A DNA stretch of 64,000 nt from Sepioteuthis lessoniana (GCA_963585895.1 CAUZXS010005791.1:117501-181500); one strand, 5' to 3'; positions 1-10,075 are shown, counted from the stretch's first letter. A program made the numbers and translations. The notes: a model not told the origin generated them from the sequence alone.

Positions 1-817
1 ACACAATACAAGAGATCTTTCAAATTAATTCTGTTCTCAGTTTCACACAAGAAATCAATATCAACTATAAAATCCCATTTCCCGGTGTATTAATAGACAC
101 AAGCAATATTGACTGATTTATCACCTCCTCATATAAAAAAAAACTATCAACATTAATCTCTGCAAATTCAATTTCGAAATTTCCGCTAAAAAGAAGAATT
201 ATAATATTATATTTCCAGAGCAAAGCTACTATCCTCCTCTCAAACTATCTTCCTTAACGATCTTAAAAATATAAAACAAGCCCTTATCAATAATGGGTTT
301 CCCAACTACATTGTTAATACTGAAATCAAATAATTCATTAATAAACCTAACATAGACAATATCCTAAACCATAAACAATCAATAAACCTTTACTATAAAA
401 ACCAATTTCATAGTAATTATAAGATAAATGAACATATACTAAAAAATCTTATCCAAAAAAATGTTCTCCCTACAGATCCTACCAAAAAAGTAAGACTTAT
501 CATTTACTACAACAAATTTAAAACCTCCAACCAAATTATTTCTAGCTCTTCCCCTTCGACTGAAGTTCTTGATAGGACAAACGTCCTATATATGTTCAAA
601 TATCCCTTGGGTGACTGTGCCCAAAGAAATTAATACATATGTTGGTCTTAACATTGCAACTCTTTCTAGATAGCTTACAATTCACCGTTATGATTCTAGC
701 TTACATCTTAAAACCCATTCTATTCCCAAATCCGAGTTTCGAAAAATTCTAGTTGAAAACACCACTATAATAGCACACGAAATTAATAAGCTACGACTAC
801 AAATCCTTGAAACCCTA
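1..817 (+). pseudogene. Penelope-like element relic (RT end, connector, GIY-YIG start)
   Basis: Decayed 3' half of a Penelope-like retroelement polyprotein. Reading across small indels and stops gives, in order, the tail of a reverse transcriptase (ISRAKLL near 217), a basic connector (LINNGFPNYIV near 285-320, then KKVRLIIYYNKFKTSN near 485-530) and the opening of a GIY-YIG endonuclease (TNVLYMFKYPLGDC near 580-620). PLEs encode an RT fused to a GIY-YIG nuclease that makes the target nick. The reading stops at a TA where a mariner has inserted and resumes at 1708 (HIKTKKPKINRVG). Many stops mean it is inactive. The window edge truncates the 5' side. The PLE assignment rests on recognising the connector and GIY-YIG wording; the exact PLE clade is not determined. 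Confidence 0.72.
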
Positions 818-1707
818 CAGGGTGAAACGATGAAATTGTCGCCCTAGAAAAGACGACGTGATTCCATTTCCGTTTAATGAAAACCGGTTTTCTTTTTTTG
901 TTGTAGACCATCTACTAGTCAGCCAGTTGTGTACAAATCCCATGAGCGATCGGAGCCTTCTATCATGTTTGAAAATGACACAATGTTCAACGAGCAAGAT
1001 TGAAGATGCACCGCTGCACAACTTATGTTCTCTACCGATCCAAGTTATGACAGCTAGAACCATCGCTGGATTGCCACGAATAACAGGGACGTGCCCAAGG
1101 TGATGAAAACTAAGTTTCCGACTACGGTTATGGTCTTTGGTGGGGTTTCAAGTGAGGGCCACATCATGCCACTTCACATCTTCGAAATCGGCTTGAAAGT
1201 CAACACCAAAGTGTACCTGGATGTGCGGAAGAGTGTGGTGATCCCCTGGTGCAGTCAGATGGCCGGTGGCAGACCCTGGGTGTGGCAGCAAGACTCGGCG
1301 CCTGCCCACAAGTCCAAAGAGACCCAGGCTTAGCTTCAGAAAGAGTGCTACGACTTTTTACCCTTCTCTCACTGGCCCCCCTCCTCCCCTGACCTGGACC
1401 CGCTGGACTACTTCGTTTGGTCATACGTCGAGAACATCACCAACATGACCTCACACAACACCAAAGCCAGCCTGATCGCCGCCATCCGCCGAGTATTTGC
1501 CGAGCTCTCGCCGGCGCTTGTGGAAAAGGCATGCTCCCAGTTCCGGATTCGTATCGAGGCGGTGATTGAGGCTGAAGGCGGCTACATTGAATAAATATCA
1601 GCTCTACTACATAATCAAGTTACCTGAATTGATTTTTCAATAAAAGTTTTAAAATAAAGCCTGTAGTGTTGTTTTCTTTAGGACGACAATTTTAGCGTTC
1701 CACCCTG
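818..1707 (+). mobile_element. Mariner-type transposon, DD37D spacing, internally deleted
   Basis: Bounded by TA on both sides (816-817, 1708-1709). The terminal inverted repeats of about 28 bp match at most positions, both starting CAGGGTG and reading toward AATTGTCG or similar. About 890 bp, against about 1.3 kb for intact mariners. The transposase C-terminal half can be read from about 1091 to the TAA at 1592-1594: VMVFGGVSSEG, then QQDSAPAH, then PPSSPDLDPLDYFVW. The spacing from the D of QQDS to the D of PLDY is 37 residues between, as in the DD37D (maT-like) group. A TAG interrupts it at about 1331 and the N-terminal half is gone, so it is non-autonomous. It sits inside the PLE relic. 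Confidence 0.85.
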
Positions 1708-2033
1708 TACATATAAAAACAAAAAAAAACCCTAAAATCAATAGAGTTGGTTTTGCAAATTTTTAAATTCATCAGCAACTCAGTTTTATCCAACTCTGTG
1801 TTTACGTAATTTTGTTACGTTATAAAAAACCTAAAAAAAAAAAACCTTAAAAAATTCTTTAAGAGGCATTCTTTATACATGCAAGCAACCCCTGATGATG
1901 GCCTATGAAAAGAGTGAAAGCGCTCGGGACAATTTTGGTAAATTCATCCACTACTTCCGACCTGAAACCAAGACACTTATCAGAAAACTTGAAAGGATCT
2001 TAATTAAACTATATAGACAAAATTTGTCTTTAT

Positions 2034-2035
<2 letters not shown>
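1708..2035 (+). pseudogene. Penelope-like element tail and 3' UTR
   Basis: Continuation of the PLE broken by the mariner: the conceptual frame across the TA target reads LETLHIKTKKPKINRVG. The downstream AT-rich leader carries a hammerhead-like core, CTGATGA (1892-1898) and GAAAG (1916-1920), then a stretch (1920-2030) that recurs at 22945-23065. The element ends at an (AT)n tract. Repetition of the post-core stretch at two loci supports a terminal repeat. Confidence 0.6.
1892..1920 (+). ncRNA. Hammerhead-like core in PLE terminal repeat (degenerate)
   Basis: CTGATGA, a possible short helix (TGGCCTAT...AAGAGT pairs poorly) and GAAAG. The GAAA-A15.1 environment is altered and helices I and III are not obvious, so this is a decayed or chance core. 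The position just downstream of a PLE coding end favours decay. Confidence 0.35.
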
Positions 2036-2065
<30 letters not shown>

Positions 2066-2067
2066 TC

Positions 2068-2105
<38 letters not shown>

Positions 2106-2150
2106 TAATGTGACCGTTATATATATATTCTATATTTTATATATATATAT
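2036..2150. repeat. Interrupted (AT)n microsatellite
   Basis: Runs of AT broken by two copies of a TTCTAATGTGACCG-type motif, which is the outer edge of the neighbouring PLE terminal repeat. It probably grew from that repeat's end. Confidence 0.9.
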
Positions 2151-2154
2151 ATAT

Positions 2155-2248
2155 ATTCTAATGTGACCGTTATTTTGTTTTTCTTAATGGTATATATATA
2201 TATATATATATACCATTAAGAAAAACAAAATAACGGTCACATTAGAAT
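2155..2248. repeat. 94-bp perfect palindrome
   Basis: Every base pairs about a centre between 2201 and 2202: the left arm starts ATTCTAATGTGACC and the right arm ends GGTCACATTAGAAT, with (TA)n at the middle. The arms are the outer end of the PLE terminal repeat present at 3100-3290, here in inverted duplicate. It is a very stable cruciform or hairpin candidate. Confidence 0.95.
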
Positions 2249-2328
2249 TATAAATTTATTTCCATCCTGTTATGGGTATTGATATGAATCAATAACACCA
2301 AAAATGACAGGACTTCTTCAGATCTAAT
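2241..2328 (-). ncRNA. Hammerhead ribozyme motif, PLE family A, copy 1
   Basis: On the minus strand: helix I 5' strand ATTAGAT, core CTGAAGA, helix II TCCTGT with TAACAGGA-type partner and a long loop, GAAA, then ATA-AATT-TAT as a 3-bp helix III with a tetraloop, cleavable UA, and ATTCTAAT closing helix I with one bulge. This is the type I layout. Minimal helix III hammerheads are described in Penelope-like elements. Loop bases are variable between copies. Folding was done by eye. Confidence 0.65.
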
Positions 2329-3022
2329 CGATAAAATAATTACAGTCAGAATAGACACGGGAGGGAAAAGTGAGAGGGGGCAGAAGAGGGGTGAAGAGTT
2401 TCCTCCCTATTTATCCACTTCCGGTTTTTCTTTTTTATTACTGGTTGGAATCACAATAATGTAACTGGACTTATATTCAAAACTCACTGTCTACTGTAAA
2501 TTAAATTTTAATTTCTAAATTCTAAATACATTTCAACGTAAAACTCCAGATATCATAGATAATGTTTAATTAACCCAAAAAATAGGATTATTTTGAGATC
2601 TGAGGTGAAATGAATAAAATAAAAAAAATTGGAAGACACCATGTGATGTGAACGTACGTTTCAATGGAAAGGTAACTGAATTAAGAGGCACGAATATAAA
2701 TTTTGAATTTAAAATTTTATGTTGAATTTGATTTAATATAAATAGTACTGCAATATTTACGTAAGGTTAATAAGAAATGTTTTAATTCCCTAAATTATAA
2801 TTAAATCTGGAGTTTTACGTTGAAATGTATTTAGAATTTAGAAATTAAAAAAATTTAATTTACTGTAGACAGTGGGTTTTAAATATAAGTTCAGTTACAT
2901 TATTGTGATTTTCAACCGGTAATGAAAAATAAAAATCAGATGTTAGCAAATGGGGAGGAAACTCTTCACCCCTCTTCTACCCGCTTCCTGGCGTGTCTAT
3001 TCTGACTGTAATTATTTTATCC

Positions 3023-3110
3023 ATTAGATCTGAAGACGTCCTGTTATTTTTGGTGTCATTGATTCATATCAATTTCCATAACAGGATGGAAATAAATTTA
3101 TAATCCTAAT
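3023..3110 (+). ncRNA. Hammerhead ribozyme motif, PLE family A, copy 2
   Basis: Helix I ATTAGAT (3023-3029) with ATCCTAAT (3103-3110, one bulged C). Core CTGAAGA (3030-3036). Helix II GTCCTGTTA with TAACAGGAT, topped by an extra hairpin ATTGAT/ATCAAT. GAAA (3089-3092). Helix III ATA/TAT with AATT loop, H17 = A at 3102. All invariant core bases are present. This is the cleanest family A copy in the window. Confidence 0.72.
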
Positions 3111-3280
3111 GTGACTGGTTTTTTTGTTGTTTTTTTGTTTGTTTTTCTGAAAGGAATTATAGCTCTGTGATATCAGTTACATTGAGCTCTTTACCAGGAA
3201 AATTTAAATGTTCATAGTTGAATGATTTTTTGTCCTGACGGAATTATTCCCGACTCCGGTTTAACTGGACTGAATAATAC

Positions 3281-3281
<1 letters not shown>

Positions 3282-3353
<72 letters not shown>

Positions 3354-3356
3354 GTA
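3282..3356. repeat. (AT)n followed by (GTAT)n microsatellite
   Basis: About 30 AT units and then four GTAT units, abutting the outer end of the family A PLE terminal repeat, as at 2036, 20547, 52734 and 62978. Confidence 0.95.
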
Positions 3357-3834
3357 TAAAAATGTAAATGTTTGTTACTAACCGATAATCTCCAGTTTTA
3401 TAGAACTAATTGGTTTAAAATTTTCAGAGAGTATTTTATTCGAATTCAGGAGTGTTTTTATATACTTATTATCCAAAAATATTACAATAATTAAAAAAAA
3501 TATTTTCAATAAGTCGAATTTCTCCGACAAAAGCCGAACGCGAAAAATAACTTCCGTTTTCCAAGAATTTTACACGTGATTTTTTTTCTGCATTGTCACT
3601 GTGGTGATAAAGGAAGGAACTATATAATCTCCCTTACTTTCTGGGAACGAATTGTTCCCCTTTTATATAGTTGACTCGTGAAACGCCATATTAGCCGTGG
3701 CTACCTCTAACACCAGTTCTTAGTTGAATAAAGCTTATCTTCAAGCTTATCTGACTTCTTCAATTAATTGCTAGCTCTACATATCACTTATTACAGTCAC
3801 TTTTCTTTCTTTTTTGGTTGACTTAAACAGAGAC
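3357..3834. other. AT-rich stretch without a recognised gene
   Basis: No coding signal seen. 3540-3770 has a less AT-rich patch with ATATAG and AATAAA-like motifs that could be an old LTR or promoter piece, but no repeat ends could be defined. Confidence 0.4.
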
Positions 3835-4290
3835 ACTAAACTTTAAACCATATTTCGTTGGTTCAGTAGTAAGTAATTTTTTTATTCTAACGAATTGTTT
3901 ACAAAATATTTTATATTTTTTCAATATTCATTTTTTTGGTTTAACTTCAACGAAAGACATCCATCAAAAAGTTTTCTTTCATATGTCGTTGGTTCAGTAG
4001 TAACGAATTGTTTACTAAATATTTTATTTTCTTATTTCAATATGACAGCTTTTTCTTTTAAACTTCAACGAAAGACATTTCTTAATAAGTTTTCTTTCGT
4101 TTATTATTATCGATAAGACACTAAACTTTAAACCAAATTTCGTCAGTTCAGTAATAACGAATTGTTTACTAAATATTTTATTTTCTTTTTCTTTTTAACT
4201 TCAACGAAAGACATTCCTTAAAAAGTTTTCTTTCGTTAATAAACTTTAAGCCATATTTCGTTGGTTCAGTAGTAAGTAATTTTCTTTTTA
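3835..4290. repeat. Tandem minisatellite, unit about 120-150 bp
   Basis: Three to four imperfect units built from the blocks CGTTGGTTCAGTAGTAA, CGAATTGTTTAC, AATATTTTAT, CTTCAACGAAAGACAT and AAAAGTTTTCTTTC in the same order. Unit lengths differ through AT-rich indels. Confidence 0.85.
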
Positions 4291-4377
4291 TTTTAAAAAC
4301 TTATTCTTAATTTTTTTCTTCATTATTGATATCCCATTTATTTTGTTGTTTAATAAATATTTTATGGTGTGCCAATT

Positions 4378-4846
4378 ATCATGTTGCGAAATATCAACCA
4401 GCCCAAGTTTTGTAATGGTACACGTCTTTCAGTAAAAAAATTAATGACCAACATCATAGAAGCAACAATTTTGACAGGGCCTTTCAAAAGTGAAAATATC
4501 CTCAACCAGGAATTCCTATGATTCCAACAGATATGTCATTTCAATTTAAGAAATTGCAATTCCCAATTCGATTGGCATTTGCAATCATGATCAACAAAGC
4601 ACAGGGATAATCTTTAGAATTGTGTGGCTTATATTTACACACTGATTGCTTCTTACATGGACAATTATATGTTGCCTGTTCCAGAGTCGGCGATCCAGAC
4701 AATCTTTTTATCTACACGGAAACTGGAACTACCAAGAATATTGTGTATCCACAAGTATTGGAAAATTAAACATATTAGAAACATGCATTTTCTTTTTTTT
4801 CTACATTTAAACAAACAAACAGCAACGCGTGACCGGGTACAACTAG
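4378..4846 (+). mobile_element. Helitron 3' end with helicase C-terminus relic
   Basis: Frame-shifted remains of the Pif1-like helicase of a Helitron: LRNINQPKFCNGTRLSV, then ATILTGPFKSENIL, then IRLAFAIMINKAQG and a QLYVACSRVGDP-like block near 4655-4700, and NIVYPQVLEN near 4738-4765. The motif order matches the Helitron helicase end. After it comes a short GC-rich hairpin region and the terminal CTAG (4843-4846) followed by T, the expected 3' terminus. Several frame changes and stops make it dead. The 5' part was not found in the window. Confidence 0.75.
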
Positions 4847-5024
4847 TATATATATATATATATATATATATATCGTAATCTTTTTTATCTCTCTCTTTAC
4901 ATATCTATTCATCCCATTACCTTTGTTTTAATGTACAACCATTTCTCTTTTGTCCGATCTATTGACGTTCTTTATATGAATTCGTCAAATTTATAATGAA
5001 AATTTAAATCTTTTTCTATTTTAG

Positions 5025-5168
5025 AAATTGTTATGACCGCCAGTCGTAGAGATGATAGTGCAATGATTCGTCTCGAACGAAAGTGTCAGGGCGAAATCGA
5101 CTTCAGTCAAGTCCACTTCATTGGAGGAGGCCCTTATAAAGGAATTATGGTCAATAAAACCGCGATGA
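5025..5168 (+). CDS. Host gene exon 1 in window (unknown domain)
   Basis: Internal exon candidate of 144 bp: acceptor tctattttag, donor A|gtgagt, phase 1 at both ends, 47 complete codons without a stop (begins IVMTASRRDDSAMIRLERKC, ends GIMVNKTAM). Codon use is less AT-rich than the surroundings. The domain is not recognised; a Gly-rich FIGGGPYKG turn is present. It would join exon 2 in frame through an AAT codon. That it belongs to the same gene as exons 2-5 is inferred from strand, phase and style. Upstream exons must lie outside this window or be unseen. Confidence 0.6.
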
Positions 5169-5214
5169 GTGAGTATTCATATTTTTCTAATTTTTTGTTT
5201 GGATAGGCTGTTTT

Positions 5215-5435
5215 CTTGTGTCAAACAAATCATTAATATTAAATAGAAATATTGCTGTTAAACAGGATTACTTGAAAACATTTAGAATTATTAGAGTTAT
5301 GTAGGAATACTTCAAATCATTTAAACTGTATGCAAACAAACGATTAATATTAGATAAAATTTTAAAACTATTTAGATTTCTAAATGTTTGATTGGAATAT
5401 TTGAAACCATTTGGAATTATCAGTGTTAGGGTTTA
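5215..5435. repeat. Degenerate minisatellite of the AACTGTGTGCAAACAAATGA family
   Basis: Two to three eroded units of the same roughly 70-bp motif that is clearer at 36395-36850 and 59220-59475. Confidence 0.6.
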
Positions 5436-5499
5436 ATGGTGAGCTAAAAAATGAGCTTTGACTCATATCAGAGCAATGTTACCTCCAACTTATTTGCTT

Positions 5500-5502
<3 letters not shown>

Positions 5503-5535
<33 letters not shown>
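5503..5535. repeat. (AT)n microsatellite
   Basis: About 16 AT units in the intron after exon 1. Confidence 0.95.
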
Positions 5536-5537
<2 letters not shown>

Positions 5538-5829
5538 AACAAAGGATTAACCGAATCATCGGTAGAGAGGGGGAAGCAATTTAAAATAAAATAAAATAAA
5601 ACTGCGAGGGCCCTTTCGTCCGGCACTGTTCATGCAAAAACGCCGGAAAGTAGTAAAAACGGGCAATTAATATAAAGTGGAAAAGGACTGGGTGAAGGAA
5701 GAAAAAAAATTATGTCACACCAGTGTCTAATGCGTCCCCCAATAAATTCAAAATGTGACTGCTTCTCTGTCTACATAGAGAGGGTCGATCTATAGCAATA
5801 TAGATCGCCTCTAAGAGGTTAAGTTGTAC

Positions 5830-6033
5830 TTTGTCCCTAGCTCTATGTAGAACAGAGAAAGTCATCTATTAATGGTTAACAAATGTTTGCCGATAGCCAA
5901 GTCCACAGACTGAGATTGCCCGGATGTCAATCGGCTTTTATTTAAAATACTTCTGGGTACATGCTGTCTTATTCGAACCTCCAAACATTGACAAGTACGA
6001 CCTATATATGCCGAATTGCATCGGAAATTAAAT

Positions 6034-6036
<3 letters not shown>
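5830..6036 (-). pseudogene. Penelope-like GIY-YIG endonuclease fragment
   Basis: The minus-strand frame reads FRCNSAYIGRTCQCLEVRIR, then QHVPRSILNK and a tail ending IGKHLLTINR. The YIGRT block with a downstream R and H-x-P is the GIY-YIG domain of PLEs, which nicks DNA for target-primed reverse transcription. Only about 55 residues survive; an (AT)n tract cuts the 5' side. The sequence on to 5560 may be its 3' UTR. Confidence 0.7.

Positions 6037-6038
<2 letters not shown>

Positions 6039-6080
<42 letters not shown>
6039..6080. repeat. (AT)n microsatellite
   Basis: About 20 AT units splitting the PLE fragment on the minus strand. Confidence 0.95.
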
Positions 6081-6082
<2 letters not shown>

Positions 6083-6417
6083 TTTTGCAAACCTGTGACA
6101 ACTTAATTCTCTTCTGCTTTTCATTCGTTGTCAACATTTTGGGAATCTGACAAGAACTGAAACGTCACTCTTCTGTCAGCCAAAATTATTGCATTAAATG
6201 AATCCCCGTTTTCAGGTGAGCTGTACAGTACCCACAGAAATTCCTAGTCATTCAGAATTGTTCTCTATTCTAACTATTCTATCAGCCAAAATTATTCCAT
6301 TGACTGAATTCCCCACTTCAGATGATCTGTGCACTACATATAGACATTTTTTTTTAATGGAATATGATATTTTATAGAATAATTCATAATTGCATATCCA
6401 TATATACCTATCTGTGC

Positions 6418-6423
<6 letters not shown>

Positions 6424-6470
<47 letters not shown>
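6424..6470. repeat. (AT)n microsatellite
   Basis: About 23 AT units directly abutting the start of the LTR at 6471. Confidence 0.95.
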
Positions 6471-7694
6471 TGTGACGAGGAAATATGACACCCTCTTACA
6501 TTCGCCGGGTTGTGGGGAAAGTAGGTGCGACACGCTGCCCGTTAGCTGACTATAGTAGAAACCAAGAATAGTGGCAGTGGAAAGGCCCTTTCTCTTCAAC
6601 TCTCCTCAGTTAGCATTAGGTGACATCGTCATGAGAGAATCCCACTCCCTATTAACCATGTATTCGTCTGCGGAGAGAGGCAGACAGCGATCATGATTGG
6701 CGAGGAGGAATAAACTGCCAAAAAGTCAACACGTGGTCATTTTTCAAACTACGGAAAATAACTAGTTGCCGTTTGTTCGTTGAAGAGCGAAGACACATAA
6801 TTTGGGATAGAGAAGAAACCCAGATTCCAAAAGTCATGCTGCGCAGAGAACACTGAGAGAAAAAAAGCTTCTCCTAAGAATGAATTCGCACTTCGGGGAA
6901 TTGGTGGGCCTCGTTAAATGAAATACCCAAAGCTGGAGACTTGTCCACGAGGAAAGAGATGATAATTAATCTTGGTCTTATCTGAAATAAGACGTGCATC
7001 TTTCTATCAACGTGTTATGAGAACACAATAACCTGGGGAAAAAGAGAAAAGAAAAGACTCTGCAAAATCCCAAGTAAGTGAACATACAATTGAAATATAT
7101 TTAAATTTCTCTTGCTGTATTCATGTTGACGTGAATGAAAGATAAATTACGGAAGGAGAGAATAGCTCTGATAAGATAAAGGAGAAAAGAAGATGGAATA
7201 TTCCCCGAATGATAAACTTGAGATTTTAATTCGTACTCTGCCACCAGACCCAAAGTCTGAAGGGAAGTAGACCGTATCTAACGCGCTGAAGAACTGTGTT
7301 TCTACCTTCCGTCCTTTAAAAGAAAACTTTCTCGCTCCTTGCTCTTACCTGAATTGTTTTTTTTTTTTTTTGTTCAATAAAAGAATATTGTTATTTTAAT
7401 CTTGTTGACCCAAGCATGGCAGTTCAGAGTCCTCTTTTGTTGTCGAAGTATTGTATTTATCGAAGGCCTTGTATTTGAGGGGGAAAGCTAGCCAGTTAGC
7501 TGTGTTGAATTTTAATTACTGATCAATAACCTACTTAGTGCCTTTAAAATTTAGTTCAGTTAGGAGTTGGTGATATCTGTAATATCAAATAGCCTTGGCA
7601 AACCACAGCCCACGTGCGTGTCCTGCTTTAATTGGTGGACTTGGCGGGAACGAACGGTACCCTGCAAATACGCTGGGCACATGGCGGCGTAACA
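6471..7694 (+). mobile_element. Solo LTR, 1.2-kb family (TGTGACGAGG...GGCGTAACA), copy 1
   Basis: About 90% similar by eye to 35127-36344 over its full length, and to a truncated reverse copy at 46960-48069. Starts TGTGACG and ends CGTAACA (imperfect TG...CA inverted ends). Flanking ATAC and ACAC may be a decayed 4-bp duplication; the second copy has a perfect one. AATAAA-type signals occur near 7375. No internal coding region adjoins, so it is a solo LTR. Superfamily is probably Ty3/gypsy from the 4-bp duplication. Confidence 0.75.
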
Positions 7695-7718
7695 ACACAC
7701 ACCTACACTAACACATGC

Positions 7719-7780
7719 ATAGATAGATAGATAGATAGATCTCTGTGTGTACATATATATATATATGTGTGTGTGTGGTC
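7719..7780. repeat. (ATAG)n and (GT)n microsatellite
   Basis: Five ATAG units then ATATGTGTG runs. Confidence 0.9.
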
Positions 7781-8461
7781 CTATGGTGTGACTTAACAGT
7801 AACTGGTATAATTCTTATTTTTTCTTTAAATGTGATCAATTATATTGAATAGTATTAAAATCATAATTTTCTTAGTTTTTGATAAAATAGTATTAATATA
7901 CAATATAATATTTTATTATATAATTTTATATTTGTTAAGAGGTTATTAATTCCCATGTAAGTTGTTTATAGTCGATAATTTTCTCTCTCTAAATGAATTT
8001 ATTATTTTATTCTATATTTTTTACTTATCACATAAAATGAGTGAAAAATAAAGAGAATTCAAAAATTGATACATCTTGATTCAAGAATTGAATATCATTT
8101 ATCAATCAAACAGGAAAAAGAAATCATCTAGTCTTTACTTAATGAAAAAATAATAAAAAATTAAAAAAGCAAATGAAATTTGGGTTAGGGAGACAGGGTG
8201 ACCGGAATTTTGTGGGTTTTTCTAAATCTTTATTAGAAATTTCTCATTATTTCTTTGAAGATGCAGATCTAACATTTTTTTAAAGATCTACTGAAATGAA
8301 TATTATTACAAAAAAATATGAGTAATTCTTAAAGGTTTTTCTTTTATGAGGTATAATATGTATGCAAATATATTATATATATGAATATAATGTATATAAA
8401 TAATATACATATTATATTCATATGTATATTTTTATATAGATGTATATTATATTATATATAT
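7781..8461. other. AT-rich intronic stretch, no gene seen
   Basis: Very AT-rich, with ATATAA-like runs near 8350-8460. No ORF, repeat edge or RNA gene could be supported. Confidence 0.6.
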
Positions 8462-9540
8462 ATCATCATTATCATCATCATGTCGCGCTATCAGCACGGA
8501 TATTCCTGACCCTCTCTCGCCACATCTCCCTATCGTCCATTGCTTTCGGCAGATTCTCAGGGCTACATCCCGTATCGGCACAGAGCTGCTGTATGTAGGT
8601 TCAAGCTGGACGTCCTGCCTTTGCTCGTCCATGTGAAGGGGCCTACAGGAGTACATCACTCACGAGTTCGTCCCTACTTCTCCACCAGTGTCCTACATGT
8701 CTGGTTCGTCTAATTTAAATAGTTCTTGTAATGGGTGGTAGGTGGCTGTACAGTTGCTGCTTTGTAGGGTGCTGTCTCTAGGACTTGTTCAATATTACTC
8801 GCAGCATTTGTGCGTAGTTGCCGTTAAGCTTTTTCTCCATCCGTTTAGTTAGCGTCCATGTGGTGCATCCATATAGCAGCATCGATACGATCGCTGCTTG
8901 GAAGAAACTGCGCTTCATTTTATCGGTCAGGTCTGACTTCCATATGACCGAAAGTCTATTTATAGCTGTCCATGCCTTTGCTAGTCACGTGTCGATGTCT
9001 GTCTCTGTTGATGAGACACTGCTCCCTAGGTTGGTGAACTTATCAACCAGTTTCAGAGTGCTACCGTTTTAGTGTGACGATGTTACCTGTTTGATTAAAG
9101 CACATATATTCTGTTTTGTGTGCACTGACATGGGGGCCGATTCCTGCAGCAGCCCGTTCCAGACTATGTAGCAGGGTTTCGGCTTGGGCGGGTGCATTTG
9201 CCAGAAGCGCTATATCATCGGCGTAGTCGGCGTCGGTAATTGTTTTTGCAGGGTACCTTCTGCTTTCTTTTGTTAGCTTGAAACCGTTTTCTTTGATTTT
9301 ATCGATATATGTTCTAAGTTCATAGTCTAGACAGGTGATAAATAGGTATGGGGCTAGTGTGTCTCTTTGTAGTACTCCTGCTACCATATCAAAGTAGTCT
9401 GTTTCCATCCGGAGAACGTACTTTCATTTTGGTGTTTCTATGGAGAATCGTTATTGCTGCGACGGTTTCTTTTGGTAGGCCATGTTTTCTCTGAGAATGG
9501 AGTCAAGGGCCTTAGTAAAGTCAACAAATAATATTATCGC
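8462..9540 (-). pseudogene. RTE-like LINE reverse transcriptase, 3' part, copy 1
   Basis: Minus-strand relic of a non-LTR retrotransposon. Near 9408-9061 it reads GVLQRDTLAPYLFITCLDY, then TITDADYADDIALLANAPAQ (the YADD is the RT catalytic motif) and HKTEYMCFNQTGN. Downstream frames give the connector and the C-terminal GRAKAGRP-like and YSSSVP...IRDVALRICRKQ blocks to 8462. The element ends in a (GAT)n-type tail at 8459-8481, as RTE-clade LINEs end in short microsatellites. Copies at 23188-24118 and 40583-41175 align with it. Several frameshifts make it inactive. Confidence 0.8.
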
Positions 9541-9799
9541 CTGTAGTTTTTTTAGTGTACACCTTCGTGGCTTTTATTGTATATGAATGGATGTGTTTGT
9601 TTTTTCTGGAGTCGTATGTGTTGTAATTTGGCCATTTTTGTTGTGTTTAAAAATTGTTTGCGTTGTATGGGGTGCTGTGTTTGTGGGGTGGTGGTGTAAC
9701 TAACACAAGTCTGTTGAATATTCCTCTGTGTCTGTGTATGTGTGTACTAACACGGATATTAAGGGAAAAGACTAAATACTGAAAGTGTCCTGTCGACTA

Positions 9800-10075
9800 T
9801 AAAATGTATGTGAACTAAGTATTTCATGTAAGGTAATGATGTATAGAAATATAGCAACGTGTGCTAGAAGGCATGTGTCTTCTTCCATGTTGGTTGTTTT
9901 TCTCTTTCGGGGTTTGACGAGATTTCTGTGGTTGTGTTCGAGGCTGTAAAAAGTCTAACCAAAAAGGTAGAAGAGGAAAGAAAAAGGTTGTAGAATGTAT
10001 ACGTTTTCGTGGGGTTGACTGCTGGAAATCAAGATGTAAGAGAGAGAGAGAATGTGTGTTGTCTCTATGAGTCAA
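9800..10075 (+). repeat. Left arm of a long inverted repeat
   Basis: Reverse complement returns at 11085-11350. Shared blocks: ACTAAGTATTTCATGTAAGG, CAACGTGTGCTAGAAGGCAT, TCGGGGTTTGACGAGATTTC and TTTTCGTGGGGTTGACTGCT. The spacer is about 1 kb. Confidence 0.85.

Larger units (their letters stand above)
2241..3290. repeat. Head-to-head inverted pair of a PLE terminal repeat (family A)
   Basis: The segment 2241-2580 returns as its reverse complement at about 2780-3110, and the right arm runs on to 3290. Shared blocks include the ATAAATTTATTTCC block, the CTTCTTCAGAT block, the ACAGTCAGAATAGACAC block and the GAAGAGTTTCCTCCC block. The same family occurs at 20600-20860, 22330-22445, 52340-52700 and 63030-63660. 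PLEs are known to leave inverted or tandem terminal-repeat arrangements. Each arm contains a hammerhead motif. Confidence 0.8.

Noticed and set aside
858..1103. Small ORF at the mariner 5' part
   Set aside because: It lies in the wrong frame within the transposon.
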